Assembly: GCA_015680685.1 (NCBI GenBank)
Contig: MNCI01022155.1
Coordinates: 671,340-735,339, forward strand
Direction of reading: 5' to 3'
Source: Gnetum montanum
Taxonomy: Eukaryota > Streptophyta > Gnetopsida > Gnetales > Gnetaceae
Length of the DNA: 64,000 nt
In this document: positions 1 to 10,099 of the stretch, piece after piece
Layout of the letters: the number at the start of each line of letters is the position of its first letter
How positions within the stretch are numbered: the stretch's first letter is position 1
Program-made: the position numbers and the translations under genes
Notes under the pieces: generated by a model
Seen by the model: only the letters and a program-made list of their open reading frames with translations
Told to the model about the DNA's origin: nothing
The model's database searches: none

Positions 1-479
1 GCGGGCGTGGGTTGTTGCTAGCAAGGAAGATCTGAGCCAATTTTTCAGAATTTCCTAATGCTTAGAGTGTATTTTAAGGGTAAGACTAAAAAAATTGAAA
101 GTTCTTAATAAAGATCAAGCCAGAAACACTTAAATAATTTTTCTTATATTATGGATTATCTCAATTTTGTCACAATCCTTTACCAGCATGTTTATCACCT
201 ATTTTGAAAGCAAAAAAATTTATTCGAAAAAGAATTTAGATTTCATTGAAAGTGTGAGCTACCTTAGTCTTTCTGAATGCAATTTACAAATCTTTGGATC
301 TAGTCTGTGTCCTGTTGCATTAACTTTTTTCACCTCGGAGGAGATATATAAATGGAAAAAATAAGGTTTTAATTATATTCATATCGCTGAAATAGATATT
401 TTGATACATCCTCATTTTAATTATAGATTAGAATGTCCTTAGTGGGTTGCTTTAATCGATAGGAGATTTAATAATTTTC
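1..479 (+). pseudogene. Caulimovirid movement protein, N-terminal part (degenerate)
   Basis: This is the 5' part of an endogenous pararetrovirus movement protein (30K superfamily), which in living relatives carries virus between cells through plasmodesmata. One frame reads from about 167 to the end of the segment, with stops at 362-364 and near 434. The recognisable core is the FNYIHIA stretch at 365-390, followed by VALIDRRFNNF near 437-478, matching the conserved caulimovirid MP block. Upstream of 167 the same frame has further stops, so the true start is not clear. The frame does not continue past the N at 480 in the sequence as given; its continuation lies on the minus strand of 481-768. 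It is non-functional as seen. Confidence 0.6.
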
Positions 480-480
480 N

Positions 481-838
481 ATGTGTGTATTTGTACTTCA
501 TATTCAATATTTGATGATCCTACATGAGTAACTTGTTCTCCCAAGGGTAACAAAGTTTTGATGCTACAAGTGTTGAAAAATTTAAACATTAATCTAGTAC
601 TAATTGTAGCATAGATACTTTTGTCTTACATATGAAGGGGAATATGGGTGATGATCATTAGACTTATTAATAAGTGTGGATCATGTAAAGAGATGGTGAA
701 GTTGGACAATGTGACAAATAACATATCCTTTTCTAGAATCCCCTTTGCTTGAGTGATGATGGCATCATGAAAATTATTAAATCTCCTATCGATTAAAGCA
801 ACCCACTAAGGACACTCTAACCTATAATTAAAATGAGG
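481..838 (-). pseudogene. Misoriented contig carrying the movement protein C-terminal part
   Basis: This segment is bounded by single Ns at 480 and 839. Its last 70 bases (769-838) are the reverse complement of 410-479 with two mismatches. Read on the minus strand from 768 downward, it gives an open stretch resembling the C-terminal half of a caulimovirid movement protein, with a motif of the type SLHDPH, which is the natural continuation of the frame ending at 479. The segment is therefore best explained as a contig placed backwards, with its overlap left unmerged. As given, the movement protein is split and interrupted by stops. Confidence 0.7.
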
Positions 839-844
839 NGAGAA

Positions 845-1447
845 ATGCCTAAAACCCTAGAAGAATATGAAGAAAAAGCAAGACTTCTATCCAAAATATA
901 TAAAGATCTAAATATAAATTTTCCAATAGAAGTTGTCCTAGGGCCACCTCCTATTTCATCTACTTCTTCAAAAGGAAAAGAAAAAATAGAAGATGTTCCA
1001 CTCAGAGAAGATTCTTCCTCCTTTGATGAAAACATGCCTATCCTTAATGAAGTAGATAAATCTTGCCCTCACTATCAAGTTAGGAAAAGAGAAGAACAGT
1101 ATCATTGCCAGGAATGTGATGCATTACTTAAGTTAAAAATTAGTATGAAAATTTCCTCTACAGCACTCCAAGAAGTAGTTCATAGTATGAAAACAAAAGC
1201 ATCTCAAGACACTCCTTCCGATATAGTTCAATTACAAAACTGGGCAAACACACATATTGCACAGATTGAAGATGGAGTCATAAAACAAGATATCAAATTA
1301 GATATTCTCCATCATAATATCTCTACAATACAAAAGGTATGGGTACCTAAAACTCTTAGCAGATCTAGCTTTTCAACAAGACTTCCAGTATCAAGATCTC
1401 CACCACATGCTTCGAAACAAAAAATATTACAGTTTAAACAAAAATAA
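845..1447 (+). pseudogene. Caulimovirid ORF with zinc-ribbon-like motif upstream of the coat domain
   Basis: About 200 open codons start at the ATG at 845. The N-terminal 45 residues are charged (LEEYEEKARLLSKIYKDL). They are followed by a Ser/Glu-rich stretch, then a Cys/His cluster at residues about 80-105 of the pattern CPHY...YHCQEC, resembling a zinc ribbon. The rest is alpha-helical in composition, with a basic, Ser-rich tail (SRSSFSTRLPVSRSPP). It lies directly upstream of the coat-protein region in the same polarity. It may be the N-terminal domain of the coat polyprotein or a separate small ORF like the ORF preceding the capsid in other caulimovirids. I do not recognise a specific family. 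Confidence 0.5.
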
Positions 1448-2214
1448 CAAGAATTAGCCACCAAAAAGGAAAAGCCAAGATCAACACTTCTAAGATTAAT
1501 GCTAATACGTTTGGTAGAATCCACATAAAAACCCCTCTTGCTAGTGAACAATCCTCTAATGATGATACATCATTCATCAATACAAAAGAAAAATTATTGT
1601 TAGCAGGACATACACACGTTGAGGACCCCATAGATTTTGCAGTTGTCAAAATTAGGAAATTTGGAGACAAGGCACCCATTTTTACAATGGATAAAAAAAA
1701 TTTGCAAGAATGTCAAGAAGTCATTGACTCTATTTAGAGTTATTTATCCATACAAGTCTTGTTAGAAAAGAAACCAACTAGTCAAGCAATTTAAAATGCT
1801 ACTTATCTGTTTAGAGGTATTTTAAAATGATGGTGGACTCACATACCCAATCCTATAAAAAGAAATCTGATTAATGCTCCAAGTATTTTATTTTTAAATG
1901 ATATTATAAAATAATTTTTAGGTGATAGAGAAAACTAAGAAAATCTATATAGATATAGATTTTTTAAGGCTAGACTGACAAAAATCTAGGATTTACATAG
2001 GTTCTTGGACACCATGGAAGAACTTTATCACAATGGAAAATTACCATATGAAATCAGGGCTAAAGAACATCTTTTAGGTTATCTACCACAACCATTCTAT
2101 AACAAGTATTTAGCAGAACTTAAAAGACAAAATTCGGTATTAGCAGAAATGAGTTTAGGAGAAATTCAACAATTCATTACTAATATCAACAAAGATATTT
2201 GATATGATGAAAAA
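1448..2214 (+). pseudogene. Caulimovirid coat protein core (degenerate)
   Basis: Fragments in shifting frames resemble the capsid core: a stretch around 1,625-1,730 (KIRKFGDKAPIF) and an open part at 2,005-2,202 containing LLGYLPQPFYNKYLAEL, which fits the helical capsid region preceding the zinc knuckle in caulimovirids. Many stops (TAG, TAA, TGA) and frameshifts interrupt it. The position between the upstream ORF and a CCHC knuckle supports the assignment. Capsid identity is inferred from order and weak similarity. Confidence 0.5.
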
Positions 2215-3100
2215 TAACAAAAAAAAACTCTTAGGTCTTAGCAAAAAATTAGAAAAGTCACTTTGCCTAGAAATATGCCCTGAAGAAAAATTTTATAAAT
2301 AAACTACATCTTGTTGCCAGAAAGGGTCTTCATCTTGTAAAAATTGAAAAAAAACACAACAAAAATGGCAACGTAAACCATAGTTTATTCGTCCACAAGG
2401 AAAACATTTTCAAAGCATGTTTAAAAGATGAAAAAAAAAATTACCCCGAAAAGATGTTAAGTGTTATTTATGCCAAGGACCTCATTTTTCAATCCAATGT
2501 CCAAGAAAATAATATCATCAAAATATAATCAACTTCATTGAAAAATATTATCTTAAAGAACAATTTTATGAATGGATTCCACATGAATCCATAATATTTG
2601 AACATGGTGATATTCTTATAGAAACCAAAGATGATTATTATTTTGAGGGGATGTATTGGCTAGAGGATGATCCCAGTATTCCTGAACATATTGATGAAAA
2701 ACCCAATACAGAAGATTCTGATGATGCATTTTATTGTAATATGAATTTATTTTCTTCCTTTTCATCTTTTAGACCTCTAGCTCGATCTTAGAAAGGTAAA
2801 CATAGGTATGTACCTAGATATATGAAACCAGAAGATGATTTAGTATATCAAGAATTAAATAATCAATTAGAACATTTGAAAAAAGCCTTTAAAAAGACAC
2901 CTATAGATAATATTTATAAGTACATTTCCTTAGAGCATAAAATAAGAGAGAAAAAAGAAGAAATTAAACTCCATAAAAGACACTTGAAGAAACAAGCTCT
3001 TTTTCACAAGGATTCTCAACCCCTAGACTCTTCTAATGAACAAGAACAATTAGGAGAAATATTAAAATAAGAAGAAGAAGAGTTAGAAAGGAAATAAAAG
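2215..3100 (+). pseudogene. Caulimovirid CCHC zinc knuckle and charged linker
   Basis: A nucleic-acid-binding knuckle is encoded at 2,462-2,500 with spacing CX2CX3HX4C (CYLCQGPHFSIQC), one residue shorter than the usual CX2CX4HX4C. It is followed by an acidic stretch and then a Lys/Glu-rich helical region at 2,822-3,070 (82 residues, likely coiled coil). The knuckle would bind genomic RNA during packaging. The stretch contains several stops but all ligand residues of the knuckle are kept. Confidence 0.6.
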
Positions 3101-3299
3101 AAAGAAAGGATCAACACAAACATTTACAATTAGATCCTAATGATCCCATACAATGATCTTTATGGAGATCTCATCATATTCAACAGCTACAAACCTTCAT
3201 AACATGGGCTACTAAAGAAGTACAAGATTTACAATAGGAAGAAGAAAGCCAACAACGTCAAGAATATGAAGAACATGTGAAGGTTGTTTCACCCATCAA

Positions 3300-3752
3300 A
3301 CTAGTTAACAAAAATGAGGTAAGAAGCAGAGTTCCAATTTGTACCTTTCAGATAAAATTACAGGTTTAAAATGATATTCTATTGATGCACTTATTGATAG
3401 TGAAGTAGAAGTATCATTAGCTAGAAAATCTATTCTTTAGGAATTCCGTTGGCAAATCTAAGAAAAGAAAATGGTAGTCTTCAACACTCAACATAGACCC
3501 ATTGAAAACCAAGCCCAAATTCTAATATACACTCCTCAAAAAACTATTATATTTTTACAAGCATATCAGTTTGAATTACCATCTTATGATTTGTTAATAG
3601 GTACTGGTAACTTACAAAATGTAGAACCCTATGCAGTTACACCTATGCATATACAATTAAAGCAAATTTCTTTTCCTAAACAGTTAAAATATGCGAGTAG
3701 ATTTGCTACAGATCAAAAACAAAACCCTCAAAAACAAGAATTGATTATTTGA
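3300..3752 (+). pseudogene. Caulimovirid aspartic protease (active site altered)
   Basis: This is a retropepsin-like domain between the linker and RT. The active-site triplet, normally D-T/S-G, is read at 3,396-3,404 as Asp-Ser-Glu, so the conserved glycine is lost. The C-terminal flap side, open from 3,471 to 3,752, includes SYDLLIGTGNL, matching the second conserved region (LLGTNFL type) of pararetroviral proteases. Stops lie just upstream of 3,471. The family role is processing of the capsid and pol polyprotein. This copy would be inactive. Confidence 0.6.
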
Positions 3753-4500
3753 CAAGTATCCCATAATCAACAAGCTTTTGAGCAAATCAAGAAAAAGTTA
3801 TTGACCATAGCATCAGACGACCCCATAGCTTTTTGACATAAAAAATAGCATTGGTGTAGAATTGAATTAAAAGAAAATATAAAAATCAAAAGTAAAGCAC
3901 ATCACATAGGCATGTCTCCTAAACTCAAAAAAGAATGCGAGCAAGAGATTAAATCATTATTGAAGAAAAAACTCATTCAATCAAGCTCTAATTCTTTTTG
4001 TTGTGCTAAATTTTATGTTAACAAAAGAGCTGAGTTAATACATGAAAAAAGAGATTAGTGGTAAATTATAAACGACTAAATGACCTTGTAAAAGATGTCC
4101 AACATCCTATTCCAAGTAAAGGTGACTTACTACAACGAATTCAACATACTCATCTTCATTCAAAGTTTGATCTTAAATCTAGTTTTTGGAAAATACAACT
4201 TCATCCAAAAGATAGATGGAAAACTACTTTCATGATACTAGGTAGTTTATATGAGTGGACTATTTTACCTTTTGGTTTAAAAATAGCCCTTTCTATTTTT
4301 CAACAATGCATGGATAAAATTATCTCTAATTATCCCTCCATAATTGTCTATATAGATGATATTTTGATCATGAGCAAAAATGCCCAAGAACTTCTTCAAC
4401 ATCTAGAACAATTCTTTCATCTCATAGATCAAAATGGCCCAATATTATTTTCATCTGAAAAGAAAATGATGATTTCTCAACCACAAGTATAGTTTTTGGG
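3753..4500 (+). pseudogene. Caulimovirid reverse transcriptase (degenerate)
   Basis: The RT fingers and palm are readable from about 3,890. The open part at 4,058-4,492 contains VVNYKRLND (shown in the frame just upstream), FDLKSSFWKIQLHP, LPFGLKIALSIFQQ and the catalytic YIDD box at 4,349-4,360, which is intact. In-frame stops occur before 4,058 (including TGA and TAG) and at 4,490. It is the best-preserved part of the relic and places it firmly in the pararetrovirus RT group: the SFWKIQLHP and YIDDILI signatures are of caulimovirid rather than plant gypsy type. It is non-functional because of the stops. Confidence 0.8.
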
Positions 4501-5167
4501 ATTATAAATAACCCATGGACAAGTCTAGTTACAAAATCATATATTAGAAGCCATCAAAAACCTTCTTGATCAAATTATAGATAAAAATCAAGTACAAAGG
4601 TTTCTTGGATGTATTAACTACATATCAGGATTCTATCAACATATGGCAAGAGATCGAAAACTCTTGAATGAACAATTGACACAAAAAGCTAGACCTTGGA
4701 CATCTAAACATACAGAAGCTGTACAAAGAATTAAAGCCCAGTGTACCAAATTGCCAAAACTCAAATTACCAACAAATGGAAAACTCATTGTAGAGACGAA
4801 CACCTCACAAGAATTTTGAGGAGCTACACTAAAAGAAGAACTAAATACGGTAGCACATATCTACAGATACGCATTTGGAAAATTCAACTCAGCCCAACTA
4901 AATTACCACAGTACACATAAGGAACTCACAATTATGAAAGCAACTGAGAAATTCAAATTATTTCTTGTAGATACAAAATTTATAATTAGAAGTGATTTCA
5001 AACACTTTGAAAAATATTTAGCTATAAAGAATCTAAACAAAGTTTCTTACACAAGACTCATACGATGGTCTTTATTTTTAGCAAACTTTGGGTTTGAGAT
5101 AAAATATTTAAATGGTAAACAAAATTCTCTAACAGACTTCCTTACTAGAGAATTTCATTCTGTTTAA
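4501..5167 (+). pseudogene. Caulimovirid RT connection and RNase H (catalytic Asp lost)
   Basis: The connection region (VQRFLGCINYISGFY near 4,590) leads to RNase H. The first RNase H strand reads VETNTSQEF-stop-GATL near 4,790-4,830, where the family has D at the N position and W at the stop; both are G-to-A changes. The C-terminal part is open at 4,934-5,167 (HFEKYLAIKNLNKVSYTRLIRW, then LNGKQNSLTDFLTREF), a typical caulimovirid RNase H end. The catalytic aspartate is replaced and a stop is present, so the domain is dead. Confidence 0.75.
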
Positions 5168-5191
5168 TGTTTTTGTTTACTAATTTGTAAA

Positions 5192-6095
5192 TAAGTGTTG
5201 TGTGTTTAGATTTACTTCAACAAGAAGGATGGACATTTTGATATTCCAGACATCTTAGGACACTTCATTGCCATGAGACCTATATGTCTTTTGCTGAATA
5301 GGATACTTACAGAGAATAGCATGCTGCACAATGGGAAGCATTTGTTTCTATAAATCAAACCATCTCTCCTTTTACTAATATAATTTAAAAAATATTTACT
5401 GCATACCCAGAAACTGAATACCATATTCCAATGCATTGTAACCTCATGACCTATATTGAAATTGAACTCTTAAACTTTGAAGATCTATCTAATGAACCAT
5501 CTGACATTTTGAATTGGCCACTATATCAACCTGATGTCTTCCATATGTACAAAATTGAAATAAACCCTACATTTTGTCCTATATATGATAATGTCAAATT
5601 CTGGAATTGGTGGTCTCGATTTGGTCATCCACCTGTACACATCCCATCTAGGTATGCTAGGTCACTTTACCATCATCTCACTTCATATCATGGAGATTTG
5701 ATATATTATGCTCATCTAGAATCCAAGAATTGGTATTTCAGCCAACACTAGTGGTCACCTATCTATTACCTTACCACCTACATAACCAAAATAATTGATT
5801 GGGATAATTCATGGGGCCATGCCTTTTAACCAAGATGCTTACACCTCTAATTCCCATGATATCATTACCCACTATAATCTTCATAATCTCGTGCCACGTA
5901 GTCTTGAAATCTATAATCTGGAATCACGTCTTCATGCTTTTCGATGATAAGGTGGATATGAAAAGACACTTTTTCTTGCATGAACTATAGTTGACTGTAC
6001 AAATGATACTGACCACATTGAAGAAGAATCTAAGGAAGAAATGGCTACACTTAAAGAAAGTGATTCTCCACCAAGCACTCCAAACAAAACCCCAT
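5192..6095 (+). pseudogene. Unrecognised ORF downstream of caulimovirid RNase H
   Basis: A coding-like frame follows the pol stop. It reads from about 5,212, with stops near 5,242, 5,302, 5,320 and 5,392, is fully open at 5,431-5,751 (106 codons) and continues past the TAG at 5,749 to about 5,828. It then shifts frame to about 6,095, ending in an acidic, Ser/Pro-rich tail. Visible features are aromatic-rich patches (FWNWWSRFGHPPVHIPSRY, WDNSWGHAF). In genera with a gene at this position it is the translational transactivator/inclusion-body protein, but I do not see its signature, so function is unassigned. It lies between pol and the pregenomic promoter, on the same strand. Confidence 0.45.
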
Positions 6096-6225
6096 GATGA
6101 TGTTTTCCACTAACATAAGATAGTGGTGTACTGTCAATGTTCTTTAAATATTATGTCTTCCATTATAGGCTTAGCTATCCTCCACTTTGTAATGCTTATC
6201 TTCTCTTAAAGCAGTGCCTAATGCC

Positions 6226-6234
6226 TATATAAGG
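6226..6234 (+). promoter_or_regulatory. TATA box of caulimovirid pregenomic RNA promoter
   Basis: TATATAAGG followed by AAG at 6,226-6,237 is nearly the same as the TATA context of caulimovirid pregenomic promoters (TATATAAGGAAG). It sits downstream of all viral ORFs, as expected for the large intergenic region of a circular genome. Transcription would begin around 6,255-6,265, in the GA-rich stretch GAGAGAGAGATAAGAGC. Confidence 0.75.
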
Positions 6235-6309
6235 AAGGTCTTTGTAAGTCTCAAGCAGACCAGCTGAGAGAGAGATAAGAGCAAGTAGAGTAGAGTTTGA
6301 GTAAGAGAG

Positions 6310-6510
6310 ATCTTAGATTGCTACACTCTACACATCTAAAAGCATTCCTTACTCTATAGTAGTCTGAAAAAGTGGTACAAGAGAGATATGAAATGCTATG
6401 TTGTGCACATTTCAAAGCATTCCTTGTACTCTGTCAAGAGCAAGAGATATCAAGAGTGCTACGTATCGTGCCTCTAAAGCATTCCTTGCTATTGTAAAAA
6501 GCTGTGTTAA
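6310..6510 (+). repeat. Three imperfect ~70-bp leader repeats
   Basis: Three units share AAAGCATTCCTT (near 6,339, 6,414 and 6,476), each preceded by a GCTAC/GCTAT word and a short pyrimidine-rich stretch, with AGATAT/AGATCT words between. Unit spacing is about 62-75 bp. They lie in the predicted transcribed leader just after the pregenomic TATA box. Purpose unknown: they could be leader structure or a promoter-proximal enhancer. Confidence 0.55.
6373..6383 (+). promoter_or_regulatory. Candidate initiator tRNA-Met primer binding site
   Basis: TGGTACAAGAG at 6,373-6,383 matches the caulimovirid minus-strand primer site TGGTATCAGAG at 9 of 11 positions. It lies about 115 nt after the predicted transcript start, on the expected strand. 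The match is modest and the distance from the cap is shorter than in well-known genera, so this is tentative. Confidence 0.3.
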
Positions 6511-6559
6511 TGAAATCATGTGTGGTTTGTGATAAAAGAATAGTGTATTGAGATTTTTT

Positions 6560-6725
6560 TGTGCGAACTCTAAGAAGTACCCACAAGTTTCAATGTTTTG
6601 TCCTTGCCCATGTGACCTGCCATGCCAGTACAATGCTTTTTTAACAAAATCTTTTTTCGAAAATCATAATTAGAAACATATACCTTCCCATTCATGAATA
6701 ATAGTTCATCTTGAATATGATAGTC
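6560..6725 (-). pseudogene. Element G integrase zinc-binding domain fragment
   Basis: Reading leftwards after RNase H, one frame gives MNGKVYVSNYD and then HCTGMAGHMG with DKTLKLV, the HHCC zinc-binding start of a gypsy integrase. Similarity then fades around 6,560-6,580, where plus-strand viral leader repeats begin. The junction marks either the insertion of one element in the other or a later deletion. The catalytic core of integrase is not present. Confidence 0.55.
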
Positions 6726-6731
6726 CCTTCA

Positions 6732-7150
6732 CTAATCTATCCTACTCAACAATGGCTCTTTGAGGCTCCTCCAAACTTGCCCAAAGTCATCATCATGCTC
6801 ATATAAATTAGAAAAATCACTCATACCTTTCACATGATGTATGCTGAAATTCACCACAAGCACCCTGAACAATGCATCAACCACCACATTGGCTTTCCCT
6901 TTTTTGTGTTTCAACACAAAATTAAACTTTTGCAATTGTGCAGCCCATGTCATATGATTTGCACTCAACTTCTTTTGAAAATTTAGAAATTGTAGTGCTT
7001 TGTGGTCCACCATCAAAGTGAACTTCTTGGTCAACAAGTAGTGCTTCCAATGCTTAATCACTTGTAGAATAGCATACAACTGTTTCTCATATATGCTATA
7101 TTTTTGCCTTGACTCATTCATTTTTTTAGAAAAGAAAGAAACAGGCCTAC
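6732..7150 (-). pseudogene. Element G RNase H domain
   Basis: 129 open codons give KYSIYEKQLYAILQVIKHWKHYLL, FTLMVDHKALQFL and then FVLKHKKGKANVVVDALFR. This is the gypsy RNase H end, with the DHKSL-type catalytic Asp preserved as DHKAL and the final DALSR reading DALFR. It continues from the RT connection across a stop at about 7,122-7,157. Confidence 0.75.
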
Positions 7151-7157
7151 CTTCTTG

Positions 7158-8291
7158 TTAAAGTACCATACTAATGGCAAGTCCACTTGCATCCACCTTC
7201 ACCTGAAAATGCTTTTGAAAATCTAGAATTGCAAGCACTAGTTTACTAGTTATTTTTGCTTTCAACAAGACAAAGCTCCATTGAGTTTCATTATCCCACT
7301 TGAAATCTTTATTTTGATTTAACAAAACAAACATAGACGAAGAAATACCACTGAAATTTTTTATGAACCATCTATAAAAACCTGCTAAACCAAGGAATGA
7401 TCTTACCTCTCTAGCATTTTTAGAAGTTGGCCAATTAGTAATAGCCTTCACCTTGGTAGCTTTCATCTAAATTTAGTTTTTAGAAACCACATGCCCCAAA
7501 TATGTGATTTCCCTCTTGAAGAAATGACTTTTCTTCACATTGATCACCAACTATGCCTCCTCTAATTTAAGACACACCATCCTCAAGTGATCCAATTGCT
7601 CTTCCTCATTAGAGCTATACACCAAAATACCATAAAAAAATATAATACAAAACTTACCAATCAAGTCCATCAATATATCATGCATCAACTTCATGAATGT
7701 GGTAGGTGCATTTGTGAGCCCAAATGGCATCACCAACCCCTCAAACAATCCATCTAGTGTCTTGAAAGTTGTCTTTTATTCATCACTAGCCTTGATTCTA
7801 ATTTGATGGTGAACACTCTTCAAATCAATTTTGCTAAAAATCTCTGCATTGGTAAGGACATCAAGGATATCATCCATCCTTGGAATAGGAAACTTATACC
7901 TCATTGTTATCTTGTTCATTTCCCTAGAATCAATGCACATCCTCCATTCATTGCTATCATTCTTTGGCACTAGCACCGCTAGAACTGCACAAGGTGAAAT
8001 GGATTCTCTCACAAAGCTATTTGTAAGTAACTCCTCTCCTTGCCTTTGCAATTCAACTTGCTGATTTGGTGCCATCTGGTAAGCTCTCTTGTTTGGAATG
8101 GTAGCACTAGGGATGAAGTCAATATGATGATTCACATTCCTTATTGGTGGAAATTCATCCAATTTTCCCTTGAACACTTTGGGACATTTCTCCTTCAAGC
8201 CTAGCACACTTGTAGGAAGTTCAACTTGCACATCATCACGATTAAAAGTAATTTTTGACACAACAAAAAATTCCAGAATCAATTTCATCAT
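7158..8291 (-). pseudogene. Element G reverse transcriptase (catalytic box destroyed)
   Basis: RT reads 8,291 to 7,158 with frame breaks near 7,770, 7,550 and 7,470. Motifs in order: HHIDFIPSATIPNK, ELLTNSFVRESISPCAVLAVLVPK, EWRMCIDSREMNKIT, FSKIDLKSVHHQIRI, VMPFGLTNAPTTF, then the thumb/connection NAREVRSFLGLAGFYRWFI and the start of RNase H (VKVDASGLA). The catalytic Y-x-D-D box is read from the minus strand of 7,629-7,640 as Phe-Phe-Tyr-Gly, so both aspartates are gone. The element cannot transpose on its own. Confidence 0.8.
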
Positions 8292-8700
8292 GTTCCTTAA
8301 TGTATTTTCTCTTCCCTAGAAGTATCAAGGAAGCATTAAGTGAGCTTTTCTGCCTCACTTGTTCAGCTGTCATGGGAATTAGCTCATGGATTCCATCAGA
8401 TCTAGCTATACTTCATACATTTCTTGCCCCATCAAACTAAGCACCATTGTCAAAATTCCAAGGTCTACTAAGAATTACATCAACACAATCTATTGAAAAT
8501 ACATCACACTTTACAACATCATGAAAACTTTCAAATTAAAATTTCAAAGGACATTGTTCCCTCACCTCTTGAGATAAATCTCTAGACAACCAATGTACTT
8601 TATAGGGTCTAGGAAGAGGATTAGTTACCAAACCCAATCTAGCAATTTCCCTAGAAGAAATAACATTTTCTTGCTCAACACCCCTCTATGCACACACCAT
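8292..8700 (-). pseudogene. Element G protease region (degenerate)
   Basis: The frame upstream of RT reads fragments such as LGLVTNPLPRPYKVHWLS, QCPLKF and CVDVILSRPWNFDNGA. These resemble the end of a gypsy aspartic protease, the DVILGRPW type in which G is replaced by S here. The active-site DSG triplet is not visible. Several stops are present. Confidence 0.55.
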
Positions 8701-8799
8701 CCCTCCTCCACCCTACCCCCACAAAATAATCAAAACATGAATTCATTCCCCACTAAGCAAACATGTAGCCCCAATTCGAAATAAAAATTTTCTATTAAG

Positions 8800-10036
8800 A
8801 TGGTTTCAATTATTCACATTCCCCATGAATGCACAAGAATTTAATTCATAAGTTTCCTCAATCTTGGGAGAATTAATATTACCTCTTTGAAGAGCTTGCC
8901 TTGATGTCTCCTCCACTTGTCTGCATTCTCCACACTTGAAGCATTGGATCTTTGATGAGTTGCTACCTTGGCCCTTACCTTCTTTACCTTGGTCCTTCTT
9001 GGCTTGGCCCTTCTTGTCACCCTTCTTTGTATTTTTGTCATGGTTGCCATATGTCTTCAAATTTTCACTTAGGTCCCTTCTTTGATTTGGATCCTTTATC
9101 TTTCTCCTTGGAAGTTGGTTTGCTCTTGTTTCTAAATCTACTTAGTTTCTTTTTTTCTTTGAATGTAAAATTATAAGCCTTAGCAAGAGTTTGTGTCTCA
9201 TAAAAAGATAGCTCCTATTGATACACCATTTTGAGACCTTCTAAAAAGATTGAAGTTTGTTTATTCCTCCCAGTTCTCTTTAGCTTGATAGAATAAATTA
9301 CAAAATTTGATGTAGAATTCTCTGAAATTCTTGTCACCTTGCCTTGGGAATTTCAACTTCATAATGGTTTCTTACCTTTGAAAAAACTATTCAAATTTTC
9401 TACTCAACCTGTATTTCATTAGATTCCAATCTTTGATGGGTTGACCATTTTGTCTTTCATAACCTTAGGACTTTTTCTCCCACCAAGTAGAAGCCATTCC
9501 TTCTAATCTAGATTTAGCAATAGGTATCCTCAAATGATTTGGTACCTCTTCCAACTCGAAGTGCTTGTCAAGTGCCTTAAGCCAACTTGAAAAAGCATTG
9601 GTGCAATCTACACTATTGAAAGTCTTCAACTCAACATATGGGAGTCTAGCAGCATTTCTGAATGCTCTACAAGTCTTGCTACATCTTCCTTGTTTAGCTT
9701 GTTAGGAGAAGTAGTTGCTATTGTTGGAGCCCTTGAAATTTTCATCATCTTAGGAATAGGATTTCCTCCCATAAAAATCCTTGGCTGATGGGTTCCTATA
9801 CTCCCATAACTGGATTGTCATTCTTCATCATACACTCCATCTCCACTAGGCTGTGAAACTTTTTCATTTGAACGTAAATGCTCATCACTTCTGCATGCTT
9901 GGATATGGCTAGGATGGGTATTCCTATCTACCTTTGCACTAATTTCATCTAATTGAGAAACCATTAGTTGGAAGGTAGACTTCATGCTCTCCATGTCCCT
10001 ATTCAAGGCTTGAACTTGTTTCTTCTTAGGCAGCAT
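8800..10036 (-). pseudogene. Element G gag (degenerate)
   Basis: An N-terminal helical piece at 9,818-10,036 (NRDMESMKSTFQLMVSQLDEI) begins shortly after the primer site. The central capsid region (about 9,100-9,800) is broken by frame changes. A Lys/Gly-rich stretch then leads into a damaged CCHC knuckle at 8,806-9,060, where only CFKCGE is readable before the frame shifts. Gag would form the particle and bind RNA. Confidence 0.6.
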
Positions 10037-10085
10037 CTAAACTTGACAAAATCCTCAAGCAAGTACAAACAACAATCAACCAAAT

Positions 10086-10097
10086 GCTTTGATACCA
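10086..10097 (-). promoter_or_regulatory. Element G primer binding site, initiator tRNA-Met
   Basis: The minus strand reads TGGTATCAAAGC, one mismatch from the plant initiator tRNA-Met complement TGGTATCAGAGC. It lies directly inside the LTR and about 50 bp before the gag start, fixing the direction of the element. Confidence 0.8.
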
Positions 10098-10099
10098 AT

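Noticed and set aside
410-838. A 70-bp inverted repeat that could be a hairpin or MITE
   Set aside because: The arms end exactly at single Ns and the protein frame shows the right-hand piece is simply placed backwards; it is an assembly overlap.
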